Source of the DNA: Jezberella montanilacus
Lineage (GTDB): Bacteria > Pseudomonadota > Gammaproteobacteria > Burkholderiales > Burkholderiaceae_B
Length of the DNA: 64,000 nt
Assembly (NCBI RefSeq): GCF_003003055.1
Contig: NZ_PVTV01000016.1
Span: 148,330 to 212,329, forward strand
Direction: 5' to 3'
The position numbers and the translations under genes were made by a program. The notes beneath the pieces are model-generated. The model was not told where the DNA came from. It saw only the letters and a program-made list of their open reading frames with translations, and did no database searches. This document shows positions 32,335 through 40,831 of this stretch, one piece after another. The first letter of the stretch is position 1. The number at the start of each line of letters is the position of its first letter.

Positions 32335-34275
32335 ATGAAACGGCCCGTTCCTGTGCAAAAGGCATCCCTGAATGAACATTTTCAGCGCGCAGTTTCATTG
32401 CATCAAGCAGGGCAGATCACCGAGGCGGTCGCCATCTATCGACAATTGCTTGCACAGCTACCGAAGCACGGTGATCTGCTGTTCATGCTGGGTACAGCCG
32501 AATATCAGCTAGGCAATAAAGCTGAGGCGGTCAAGCTGCTAGATAAATCAGTGGCGAGTAGTCCCGGTAACGCAATGGCTTTCAACAATCGCGGCAATGT
32601 TCTGCAAGAGCTATCACGCTTTGCAGAGGCGCTAAAGAGCTACGATCAAGCCATCCGTTTGCATCCCGGCTATTTCGAGGCCTATAACAACAAGGGCAAT
32701 ACGCTGCGCCTGCTCGGGCAACCTGAAAATGCGATCGAGCAATATCAAAAATCGGTCGCGTTGAAGCCAGACTATGCTGATGCCTATAACAACTGGGGTA
32801 ATGCATTACAGGATTTAAAGCGGTTTGAAGAGGCAATTCTAAATTTTCAGACCTGCGTCCAGTTCAGCCCTAATCACTCCCAAGCGTTCTACAACTGGGG
32901 CAATGCCCTTAAAGATCTTGGCCGGTTTCAAGAGTCGATCGCTCTTTATCAAAAAGCAATTGAACTAAACCCCGTTTATCCGCCTGCTTATAACAATCTG
33001 GGGTATTCGTTAAAAGAGTTGCATAACAACACTGAAGCAGCGGGGATATTTCAGTTGGCGTTGCAATTGCAACCAGACTTCCCCGAGGCACTGAACAATC
33101 TTGGTACGGTGCTGACTTCTCTGGATCGCTTGCCTGAGGCGCGCGACAAACTCGAACGTGCAACGCAATTGAAGCCAGATTATGCAGAAGCGTATAGCAA
33201 TCTTGGGGTGGTGTTGCTGCAAATGCGGTGCCTTAATGAGGCGTTGACGAGTTTTGATCAGGCCTTGTCTTTGAAGCCTGGTTTGCAAGATGCGCAGTGG
33301 AATCGCTCACTCGTGCGTTTGACCTTAGGCGACTATGCAAACGGTTGGCGTGATCACGAGGCTCGCGTTAACACCATCAAAGCCATTAGTTACGGCCTGC
33401 GGTCTTACACGCAACCACAATGGACAGGTGTTGAGTCGCTGAGCGGTAAGACGATCTTTGTCGCGGCTGAGCAAGGCCTTGGCGACACCATTCAGTTCTG
33501 CCGCTATGTGCCGATGCTGGCACGATTGGGTGCACGGGTAATTTTTGAAGTTCAACCCCCCCTTGTGGCTACCATGAACATGCTCGAAGGCCCGAGTGAG
33601 GTGGTGTCGTTGTTGCCGCCGAGTCAGGTATTGCCTGAGCACGATTTCTATTGCATGCTCATGAGTTTGCCCCTGGCTTTTCATACAAAAGTCGAGACCA
33701 TCCCGGCGCAACAAAAATATCTGCAGGCAGATCCTGTCAAGGTAGGTTATTGGGCGAATAAACTCGGTCCTAAGACCAAGCTTCGTGTCGGGCTAGTGTG
33801 GTCTGGTGGGTTTCGCCCCGGGCAGCCAGAACTTTGGGCAACGCATAAAAGACGCAACATTGAACTGTCCAAGCTGTCTGGCTTAAAGCATATCGACGCT
33901 GAGTTTTACAGTTTGCAAAAAGGCCAGCCAGCCGAGGGCGAGCTGGAGGCATTGGTGGCGCAGCATTGGGACGGCCCTGCTCTTATTAACCACGTCAGTG
34001 CCTTGCAAGACTTTAGCGATACGGCCGCGCTGATCGAGAATCTGGATTTGATTATCGCTGTGGATACGTCAACGCCGCATCTTGCCGCAGCCTTGGGCAA
34101 GCCAACGTGGTTGTTGAGCCGGTTTGACAGCTGCTGGCGCTGGCTGGATGCGCGGGACGATACACCGTGGTACCCGACAATGCGGCTCTTCAGGCAACAA
34201 ACCCCCATGGACTGGGATACGGTTATCGCTGAATTACAGGTCGAGCTGAGCGAAGTGGTAGCGGCTCACTCATGA
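32335..34275 (+). CDS. TPR-repeat glycosyltransferase (GT9-like), paralogue 1
   Basis: A 646-residue protein. Residues ~15-330 are successive 34-residue TPR units (for example AFNNRGNVLQELSRFAEALK and AYNNWGNALQDLKRFEEAIL). The C-terminal ~300 residues resemble heptosyltransferase-type GT9 folds: AAEQGLGDTIQFCRYVPMLA, RVGLVWSGGF and AVDTSTPHLAAALGKPTWLL. The start at 32335 follows GAGAAGC. Such TPR-transferases are often placed by flagellin or surface-glycan genes and may glycosylate proteins. The next gene is a paralogue in a 4-base overlap. Confidence 0.88.
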   Translation: MKRPVPVQKASLNEHFQRAVSLHQAGQITEAVAIYRQLLAQLPKHGDLLFMLGTAEYQLGNKAEAVKLLDKSVASSPGNAMAFNNRGNVLQELSRFAEALKSYDQAIRLHPGYFEAYNNKGNTLRLLGQPENAIEQYQKSVALKPDYADAYNNWGNALQDLKRFEEAILNFQTCVQFSPNHSQAFYNWGNALKDLGRFQESIALYQKAIELNPVYPPAYNNLGYSLKELHNNTEAAGIFQLALQLQPDFPEALNNLGTVLTSLDRLPEARDKLERATQLKPDYAEAYSNLGVVLLQMRCLNEALTSFDQALSLKPGLQDAQWNRSLVRLTLGDYANGWRDHEARVNTIKAISYGLRSYTQPQWTGVESLSGKTIFVAAEQGLGDTIQFCRYVPMLARLGARVIFEVQPPLVATMNMLEGPSEVVSLLPPSQVLPEHDFYCMLMSLPLAFHTKVETIPAQQKYLQADPVKVGYWANKLGPKTKLRVGLVWSGGFRPGQPELWATHKRRNIELSKLSGLKHIDAEFYSLQKGQPAEGELEALVAQHWDGPALINHVSALQDFSDTAALIENLDLIIAVDTSTPHLAAALGKPTWLLSRFDSCWRWLDARDDTPWYPTMRLFRQQTPMDWDTVIAELQVELSEVVAAHS

Positions 34276-36089
34276 AAGAGCAACAGTCAAAAAGTGACCG
34301 GTTTCAGCATGGCGTTGCCCTGCACCAGGCGGGGCAGGTTGCACAAGCGGCAGAGATTTATCGACAGTTGATTAAGGCCTTGCCCAAACACGCCGATCTA
34401 TTGTTTATGCTTGGCACCGCCGAATATCAGTTGGGTAACAAGGCCGAGGCGGTCAAGTTGCTTGACAAGGCTATTGTCATCAACCCCACTAATCCGATGG
34501 CTTTCAGCAATCGGGGTAACGCCTTACAAGAACTGGGCAGATTGCCAGAAGCGCTAAACAGTTACAACCAAGCGATCCGCTTAAAACCCGATTACGTCGA
34601 AGCGGTGAGCAATAAAGGCAATACGCTTCGCCTGCTCGGTCGAGTCGAAGAAGCGCTTGCCTGTTATTCGCGCAGCCTTGAAATCAATCCGAGTTACCAA
34701 CCGGCGTATTACGAACTTGGATTTACTTTGCAATCGCTTGGCAGACTCGAGGAAGCGGTAGATTGTTATGGACGCGCGATTGAACTGCGGCCCGATTCCG
34801 CGCAGACCTATGCCGTTCGGGGTGCTGCGTACCAGGATTTGAGACGGTTTGATGACGCGATAGCTGACTACCAACAGGTTATTACCCTGATTCCGGGCGC
34901 CGCCATGATTTACAACAATCTTGGTAACGTACTGAAAGAGGTTGGCCGCCACGAAGAGGCTTGTTTGCGGTTGACTCAGGCAATTGAGCTACAGCCCGAT
35001 CAGGCTGATGCCCATAACAATCTGGGCGTGGTACTGCAGCAGATGCGCCGTTTGACCGAAGCCTTAACTTGTTTTGAGCACGCACGAGGGCTGAAACCAG
35101 ACTCGGTTGACGCACAATGGAATCTTGCGCTGGCTCGTTTGGTTCTGGGTGACTACAAGCAGGGCTGGCAGGATTATGAAGCACGCCTGCATCCAAGCAA
35201 GTTGTCGGGCGTCAACCTCAGAACGTACGCCAAGCCGAAATGGACAGGCGCAGAGTCGCTGGTGGGTAAGACGATTTTTGTTGTGGCCGAGCAAGGTCTG
35301 GGTGACACCATCCAGTTTTGTCGCTATTTGCCATTGTTGGCTCGGTTGGGGGCAACTGTCATACTTGAGTCGCAGCCGCAACTGGTTGACTTGATGAAAA
35401 CCTTAAACGGGGTGGATCAGGTCTTACCCGCATTTCTTGAGGTCGGACAAATCCCTGAATATGATTTCTATTGTCCATTGATGAGTATGCCTGTTGCGTT
35501 TGAGACGACACTGGCGACTATCCCCTGGGCAGAGCCATACCTGCACGCTGATCCAGCCAAAGTTGCGTATTGGGCAGATCGCCTGGGACAAAGATTAAAA
35601 CCAAGAGTGGGGCTTGTTTGGTCCGGGGGATTTCATCCGGCTCAGCCAGAGGTCTGGGTGATCAATAAGCGGCGCAATATGGATCTAGCCAAACTCGCTC
35701 CGCTTAAAAATATGGATGTTGAGTTCTATAGTTTGCAAAAAGGCGAGCCGGCTCAAACTGAATTGACCGAGTTAATGAGCCAGAACTGGGAAGGCCCGCG
35801 CCTGATTGATTACGCAAAGGAATTTAACGACTTCACGGATACGGCCGCACTGATTGAAAACCTGGATTTGGTTATCTCGGTTGATACAGCGGTAGCCCAT
35901 CTTGCTGGCGCACTAGGCAAACCGACCTGGTTGCTGAGCCGCTTTGATAGCTGTTGGCGCTGGCTGGATCAGCGTGACGACACACCCTGGTATCCCAGTA
36001 TGACTTTACTCCGACAAAGCAGCTTTAATGACTGGGATGAGGTGGTGAGTCGTCTGGTTGATAGAATGCACGATCATTTCAAACGTTAA
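34272..36089 (+). CDS. TPR-repeat glycosyltransferase (GT9-like), paralogue 2
   Basis: A 605-residue paralogue of the preceding gene with the same plan. The TPR part covers about 1-290 (AYYELGFTLQSLGRLEEAVD among others); the C-terminal domain keeps VAEQGLGDTIQFCRYLPLLA and VDTAVAHLAGALGKPTWLLS. It differs in VDTAVAH where paralogues 1 and 3 have VDTSTPH. The ATG overlaps the stop of paralogue 1. An aminotransferase gene follows after 10 bases, probably in the same transcript. Confidence 0.88.
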   Translation: MKEQQSKSDRFQHGVALHQAGQVAQAAEIYRQLIKALPKHADLLFMLGTAEYQLGNKAEAVKLLDKAIVINPTNPMAFSNRGNALQELGRLPEALNSYNQAIRLKPDYVEAVSNKGNTLRLLGRVEEALACYSRSLEINPSYQPAYYELGFTLQSLGRLEEAVDCYGRAIELRPDSAQTYAVRGAAYQDLRRFDDAIADYQQVITLIPGAAMIYNNLGNVLKEVGRHEEACLRLTQAIELQPDQADAHNNLGVVLQQMRRLTEALTCFEHARGLKPDSVDAQWNLALARLVLGDYKQGWQDYEARLHPSKLSGVNLRTYAKPKWTGAESLVGKTIFVVAEQGLGDTIQFCRYLPLLARLGATVILESQPQLVDLMKTLNGVDQVLPAFLEVGQIPEYDFYCPLMSMPVAFETTLATIPWAEPYLHADPAKVAYWADRLGQRLKPRVGLVWSGGFHPAQPEVWVINKRRNMDLAKLAPLKNMDVEFYSLQKGEPAQTELTELMSQNWEGPRLIDYAKEFNDFTDTAALIENLDLVISVDTAVAHLAGALGKPTWLLSRFDSCWRWLDQRDDTPWYPSMTLLRQSSFNDWDEVVSRLVDRMHDHFKR

Positions 36090-36099
36090 GACCGATTTC

Positions 36100-37290
36100 A
36101 TGAAGCGTCAATCCCTGCGTATTGCCTCTGTCGAGGCACCCATCATTCCCGCGATCGCCGCAATGGTTCGCGAAAATCCTGGCACTATTTCTTTAGGTCA
36201 AGGCGTCGTTAATTATGGACCGCCTTCAGAGGCCATTGCCGCGTTACCGGGATTGATGGCTGATTCGCAGTTGAACAAATATCAGTCCGTCATGGGCTAT
36301 CAAGGCTTGATTGAGGCGCTGCAGCAAAAATTGGTGACCGAAAATAACGTTCACTGTGGTCAGGATGCGATGGTGATGGTAACAGCTGGCAGCAATATGG
36401 CGTTTTTGAATTGCGCCATGGCGGTCGCAGACCCAGGTGACGAATTCATTTTGCCTAAGCCCTTCTACTTTAATCAAGAGATGGCTATCCGGATGATCGG
36501 TTGCGTGCCGGTGCCCGTCGAAGTCAATGCTGACTGGAGCCTTAATGTTGAGGCGTTGGCGGCAGCGATCACACCCAGAACGCGCGCGATTGTGACGGTA
36601 TCGCCGAACAACCCGACCGGTGCTGTGTACTCACAGGCGTCGCTCACAGCAGTGAACCAGCTATGCGCAAACCATGGTATCTATCATTTCAGCGATGAGG
36701 CTTATGAATACTTCACTTATGAGGGCGTGAAGCATTTCTCACCAGCCTCTTTACCTGGTGCGCACAAGCACACCTTGTCCTTTTACTCTTTGTCAAAGAA
36801 TTACGGGATGGCCAGCTGGCGGGTGGGCTATGTTGTTTTCCCTGCTGACTTGTTTGACGCCATGAACAAAGTGCAGGATACCAACCTCATTTGTGCGCCA
36901 GTGCCCTCTCAGTTGCTAGCAATCGCGGCTTTAAAACTCGGTCGTGCGTGGGTTGAACCCAAGGTTCAGGCGCTCGCAACGGTGAGACAGGATGTGTTTG
37001 CGGCACTCGACACGCTGGGCGATCTCGTCCAGTTTCCCCGAACGCAAGGCGCCTTTTACGTGTTGTTGAAATTGCCCGGTTTGCCACAGCAAACGGAGGC
37101 GCTTGCCTTTAATCAGGCGATGGCAAAGAACCATAAGGTTGTGTCTATTCCCGGTTTTGCCTTTGGTTTGCTCAATAGTAACGAGGCTAATTATCAGCGC
37201 TTGTCTTATGGCGCGCTTGAACCAGCTAGCGTGGCCGAAGGGGTGACTCGTTTCGTGGCCGCGGTTAAGGATTGGTATCGCAAGGTTTGA
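36100..37290 (+). CDS. PLP-dependent class I aminotransferase
   Basis: A 396-residue fold type I aminotransferase. Cofactor features are the VTAGSNMAFLN region, VSPNNPTGAVY, FSDEAYEYF and the Schiff-base Lys in FYSLSKNYGMASWRVGY. The C-terminal Arg for substrate carboxylate is in YQRLSYGAL. The start at 36100 (MKRQSLRIASVE) is chosen; the frame extending to 36058 lies in the previous gene. The amino donor and acceptor cannot be named; relatives include kynurenine and aspartate-type aminotransferases. Confidence 0.9.
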   Translation: MKRQSLRIASVEAPIIPAIAAMVRENPGTISLGQGVVNYGPPSEAIAALPGLMADSQLNKYQSVMGYQGLIEALQQKLVTENNVHCGQDAMVMVTAGSNMAFLNCAMAVADPGDEFILPKPFYFNQEMAIRMIGCVPVPVEVNADWSLNVEALAAAITPRTRAIVTVSPNNPTGAVYSQASLTAVNQLCANHGIYHFSDEAYEYFTYEGVKHFSPASLPGAHKHTLSFYSLSKNYGMASWRVGYVVFPADLFDAMNKVQDTNLICAPVPSQLLAIAALKLGRAWVEPKVQALATVRQDVFAALDTLGDLVQFPRTQGAFYVLLKLPGLPQQTEALAFNQAMAKNHKVVSIPGFAFGLLNSNEANYQRLSYGALEPASVAEGVTRFVAAVKDWYRKV

Positions 37291-37322
37291 CGAGTCTTGT
37301 CTAAATTTCATAAAGGTGGCGT

Positions 37323-38027
37323 ATGACTTGGTCGATTTTGGCAAGAGATGAGCAAGGTCATTTCGGTGTGGCGATTGCAAGTAAATTTTTTGCAGTTGGA
37401 TCGCTCTGCGTTAACACCCGTCGACAGGTGGCCGCGCTCTCGACACAGGCGCTGATGAATCCGTTATACGGGCCCGCTGGACTTGATCTGATTTCGAATC
37501 AAGTCCCAGCTTCTGAGGCTATTCAACAGTTGATTGCTGCGGATGAAGGGCGTGAGCAGCGCCAAGTGCATATTTTGCCGGTGAGAGGTCCTGCAGCGGC
37601 GCACACTGGAGCCGAATGTATTGACTGGTGTGGGCACCTGATCGGTGAAAATTTCAGCGTCGCTGGCAATATGTTGGCAGGTCCTCAAGTCCTTGAGCAG
37701 ACGGCTCAGGCCTTTCAGGATCTGAGTGGCCGGCCACTGGGTGAGCGTTTGCTGGCCGCGCTGGATGCGGGTCAAGCCGCTGGAGGCGATAAACGCGGCA
37801 AGCAATCGGCCGCGTTAAAACTGCATTTCGACGAAGATTATCCGCAACTTGATTTGCGCGTAGATGATCACGAAGAGCCTTTCGTTGAACTCAGGCGTTT
37901 GTATGAAAAAAGTCTCGAACGGTTTCAGGGTTTTCTAGAATGTTTGCCAGGGCGCGGCCGGTATTCAGGTCTGATTGTCAGAGCTGAGATCGAAGCGCAT
38001 ATCCAACAGTTTCATCAGCGAAAATAA
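37323..38027 (+). CDS. DUF1028-family Ntn-hydrolase-like protein
   Basis: A 234-residue cytoplasmic protein. The DUF1028 core is TWSILARDEQGHFGVAIASK, with FAVGSLCVNTRRQVAALSTQ and QVHILPVRGPAAAHTGAEC. The family has an Ntn-hydrolase-like fold, and the Thr/Ser after the initiator Met would be the N-terminal nucleophile; here it is Thr2. The biochemical role is not settled. It follows the aminotransferase by 32 bases with an AAAGGTGG ribosome-binding site, so co-transcription is likely. Confidence 0.88.
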   Translation: MTWSILARDEQGHFGVAIASKFFAVGSLCVNTRRQVAALSTQALMNPLYGPAGLDLISNQVPASEAIQQLIAADEGREQRQVHILPVRGPAAAHTGAECIDWCGHLIGENFSVAGNMLAGPQVLEQTAQAFQDLSGRPLGERLLAALDAGQAAGGDKRGKQSAALKLHFDEDYPQLDLRVDDHEEPFVELRRLYEKSLERFQGFLECLPGRGRYSGLIVRAEIEAHIQQFHQRK

Positions 38028-38080
38028 CGCATTGTGTATATAATCAAACAATAATTAATTGATAGTGTGGGGGGGAATCC

Positions 38081-39376
38081 ATGGTCGTGCCTCAGCAAGT
38101 ATTACTTCGTGACGCCATGCGGCGTCTGAACATGACCCGCGATGTGTTTGCCGACAGAATTGGCTGCCGTCGTCGTACACTGGACAGTTGGTTGTTGCCT
38201 GATGAATCCAGTGAATATCGCGCTACACCTGAGGTGGTTCGCAGGTTTGTTGCTGAGATATTGTCGAATCATCCTGATGCGAATGAATATACACAAAGCG
38301 CATATTCTGAGGTTGCCCATATCGGTGGTCATGGTGGTCGTATCAACCATCTGTTGTCGGTCGATCAGTTCACCCGTGACTCGGTTGAAGAACTTTTTGT
38401 TTTGGCTGATGTGATGCAACCGATCGCGAGGCGACAAAAAGTCACTCGTGTGCTCGAAGGCGCAGTGCTGGCCAATCTGTTTTTTGAAGCAAGCACCCGC
38501 ACGCGCATCAGTTTTGGTGCCGCGTTTTGCCGCTTGGGTGGTTCGGTTTGCGACACCACCGGTTTCACTTTTTCGTCGATGGCCAAAGGTGAGTCCATTT
38601 ACGATACCAGTCGTGTTGTCAGTGGTTATGTTGACGCCATCGTTGTCAGACATCCTGAAAAAGGATCTGTCGCAGAATTTGCTCGTGCGACCAATATCCC
38701 GGTGGTCAACGGAGGTGATGGCCCAGGTGAACATCCTAGTCAGGCCTTGCTCGATCTGTATACCATTCAGAGAGAATTTTCTGGGCTGGGTAAGTTGATC
38801 GACGGTGCTCACATCGCAATGGTCGGGGATTTGAAGTACGGCCGCACCGTGCACTCGTTGATTAAATTGCTCTCGCTTTACCGCGGACTGAAATTCACAC
38901 TGATTTCGCCAACCGCACTTGAGATGCCCGCTGAGATCGTGGAAGTCGTGAGCCGCAATGGCCACGTTGTCGAACTCAGCAATTCTCCGGCGCGATCACT
39001 AGCGGACGCTGATATTTTGTATGCGACGCGAATCCAGAAAGAGCGATTTACTGAAGAGGCGATCGACGGCTACGGTACAGATTTTGAGGTTAATCAAAAG
39101 CTGGTGAACACCGCCTGTAAAAAAGATGTGGTGATCATGCACCCCTTGCCTCGGGATAGCCGACCTGAGTCACATGATCTAAGTACGGACCTGAACGCTG
39201 ATTCGAGATTGGCTATCTTCAGGCAAACTGACAATGGCATACCTGTCAGGATGGCAATTTTCGCCAAATTGCTGGGTGTGGATAAGCTGGTTCAGCGATC
39301 AATGAAGGATGTCACTTGGGTTACGCCAGCAAATATCGGGCCGGATGATTCGTTGCCAGATGTTGATGAAAGTTAA
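38081..39376 (+). CDS. pyrB: Aspartate carbamoyltransferase with N-terminal HTH domain
   Basis: A 431-residue protein, about 120 longer than typical ATCase catalytic chains. Residues ~5-62 look like an XRE/Cro-type helix-turn-helix (LLRDAMRRLNMTRDVFADRI then GCRRRTLDSWLLP). Residues ~85-405 are an ATCase with every key site: FEASTRTRISF (138-142), MAKGES (the 80s-loop Lys), VRHPEKG, GGDGPGEHPSQALLDLYTI, VGDLKYGRTVHSL, ATRIQKERF and HPLPR. It should therefore make carbamoyl aspartate for pyrimidine synthesis. No pyrI is nearby. The start has GGGGGG upstream. The HTH may give feedback control of transcription or serve as an oligomerisation piece. Confidence 0.88.
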   Translation: MVVPQQVLLRDAMRRLNMTRDVFADRIGCRRRTLDSWLLPDESSEYRATPEVVRRFVAEILSNHPDANEYTQSAYSEVAHIGGHGGRINHLLSVDQFTRDSVEELFVLADVMQPIARRQKVTRVLEGAVLANLFFEASTRTRISFGAAFCRLGGSVCDTTGFTFSSMAKGESIYDTSRVVSGYVDAIVVRHPEKGSVAEFARATNIPVVNGGDGPGEHPSQALLDLYTIQREFSGLGKLIDGAHIAMVGDLKYGRTVHSLIKLLSLYRGLKFTLISPTALEMPAEIVEVVSRNGHVVELSNSPARSLADADILYATRIQKERFTEEAIDGYGTDFEVNQKLVNTACKKDVVIMHPLPRDSRPESHDLSTDLNADSRLAIFRQTDNGIPVRMAIFAKLLGVDKLVQRSMKDVTWVTPANIGPDDSLPDVDES

Positions 39377-39432
39377 GTCACGAAACGTGTGCCGAAACCG
39401 AAGCTGGACATGACCGATAACGTGGCATTTGC

Positions 39433-40698
39433 TTAGCTGGTGGCTGAATCACGCGGTAAATCCGGTTTTTTCGCTAACAGAAACAAGAGTGATCCCGCTG
39501 CTGCCATGAGTGCAAGTACGGTAAAGCCTAGTTGGTAGTTACCCGTCGCATCACCCAGCGCACCTGCCACAAGCGGGCCTGCGAACTGACCCATTGCGGC
39601 AATAATCCCCGAGATCCCCAAGATCTGACCAATCGATTGGCGACCAAAATAGTCAGCACGCAACGCTTGCATGAAAGGCCCGCGGATTCCCCAGGCCAGG
39701 CCGTGTAAAACGGCAAAAATAACCAGAGAACCCCTCTCGGTTGCGAAAGTTAAAAACAACAAACCGAGGGCATGCATGAGCATGCACATTCCCGACAGTA
39801 AACGCTTGGGAAATTTATCGCCAAGATAACCACCAATCAATACGCCAGCCAGTTGAAACGCTGTCATCGTCGTGATGATGAAAGAGGCTTGCGCAATGCT
39901 GTAGTGCAGCGCCGTGCGCATGTGATTGATTGCATGGGCGTTAACTGCAGTCACGATCAGTAATGCGCTTGAGTGCCCCGCGGCTAGTAGCCAGAAAGCT
40001 CTGGTGCGAATTGCCTGCATGGTGGTGAAGGATGGTTCTTTTGTCATGCCTGCTTTAAGGTGCGACGTATCGCCTTGATTTGCGGTCGCCTGAGCAAGGA
40101 TGGGGTCGATTCCATCTATGTGCAAACCCAGATCCTCTGGTCGCTTACGGTAAATGCTTGCAAGTGGAAACCCCACCACCATCATGATGACGCCGGATCC
40201 AAAAGCGGTTGCACGCCAGCCATAGGTTTGCATACACCATGCAACGATGGGTACGCAAATTCCACCAAGTGCCAGACCCAGACCGACCGTAGACAATGCA
40301 CGGGCGCGTTTTTTTTCAAACCACTGAATGATGCCAACGTTCAAGGGAAAGTAACCAGAGAATGACGTCCCCACTGCAAAAACGAGCGTGGCTAAGTAGA
40401 AGCTGCCTATGGTGTCAATTTGACTCAGCAGCATAAAACCGGCGCCGACTACGATGACACCGATCCGCAGTATTTGTTTTGCACCGTATTTGTCCAAGAA
40501 GCCGCCCATGAAAGGCCCAAGAAAAACACCCTCCATGGACTGCATGGACACCGCGCCGGCAACAGCGGTTCGGCTCCAGCCCTTTTCTTCTATCAACACG
40601 GATGCGTATGCGCCTAACGAGTTGAACAGGAGGACTGAGCTGAGGAACTGCAGACAGACAGCCGATATGACCATCTTCCAGCCATAGAAAATCTTCAT
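39433..40698 (-). CDS. Major facilitator superfamily transporter
   Basis: A 421-residue inner-membrane carrier with twelve predicted helices in two halves, of the oxalate/formate-antiporter-like (OFA/MCT) branch. The N-terminus is FYGWKMVISAVCLQFLSS; the helix 2-3 loop FMGGFLDKYGAKQILRIG is the MFS motif-A type, and a central cytoplasmic loop sits near RKRPEDLGLHIDG. The substrate is probably a small organic anion, but not deducible. No strong ribosome-binding site is seen before the ATG at 40698. It is convergent with the ATCase gene. Confidence 0.9.
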   Translation of the reverse strand: MKIFYGWKMVISAVCLQFLSSVLLFNSLGAYASVLIEEKGWSRTAVAGAVSMQSMEGVFLGPFMGGFLDKYGAKQILRIGVIVVGAGFMLLSQIDTIGSFYLATLVFAVGTSFSGYFPLNVGIIQWFEKKRARALSTVGLGLALGGICVPIVAWCMQTYGWRATAFGSGVIMMVVGFPLASIYRKRPEDLGLHIDGIDPILAQATANQGDTSHLKAGMTKEPSFTTMQAIRTRAFWLLAAGHSSALLIVTAVNAHAINHMRTALHYSIAQASFIITTMTAFQLAGVLIGGYLGDKFPKRLLSGMCMLMHALGLLFLTFATERGSLVIFAVLHGLAWGIRGPFMQALRADYFGRQSIGQILGISGIIAAMGQFAGPLVAGALGDATGNYQLGFTVLALMAAAGSLLFLLAKKPDLPRDSATS

Positions 40699-40831
40699 TT
40701 TTATTGTTAAATCCGGATAAACACCAGTTGTTGCCTCTATTTCTTTACTTCATCTTTGTGTGCGAAAGCCTAACATATCCTCTCTATGCAAGGATGTTTA
40801 GTCAATCCCATTAAGATCAAGGCGTGTATTC

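Noticed and set aside
38102..38965. A 287-codon minus-strand frame inside the ATCase gene
   Set aside because: Antisense shadow; the plus-strand ATCase has all catalytic residues.
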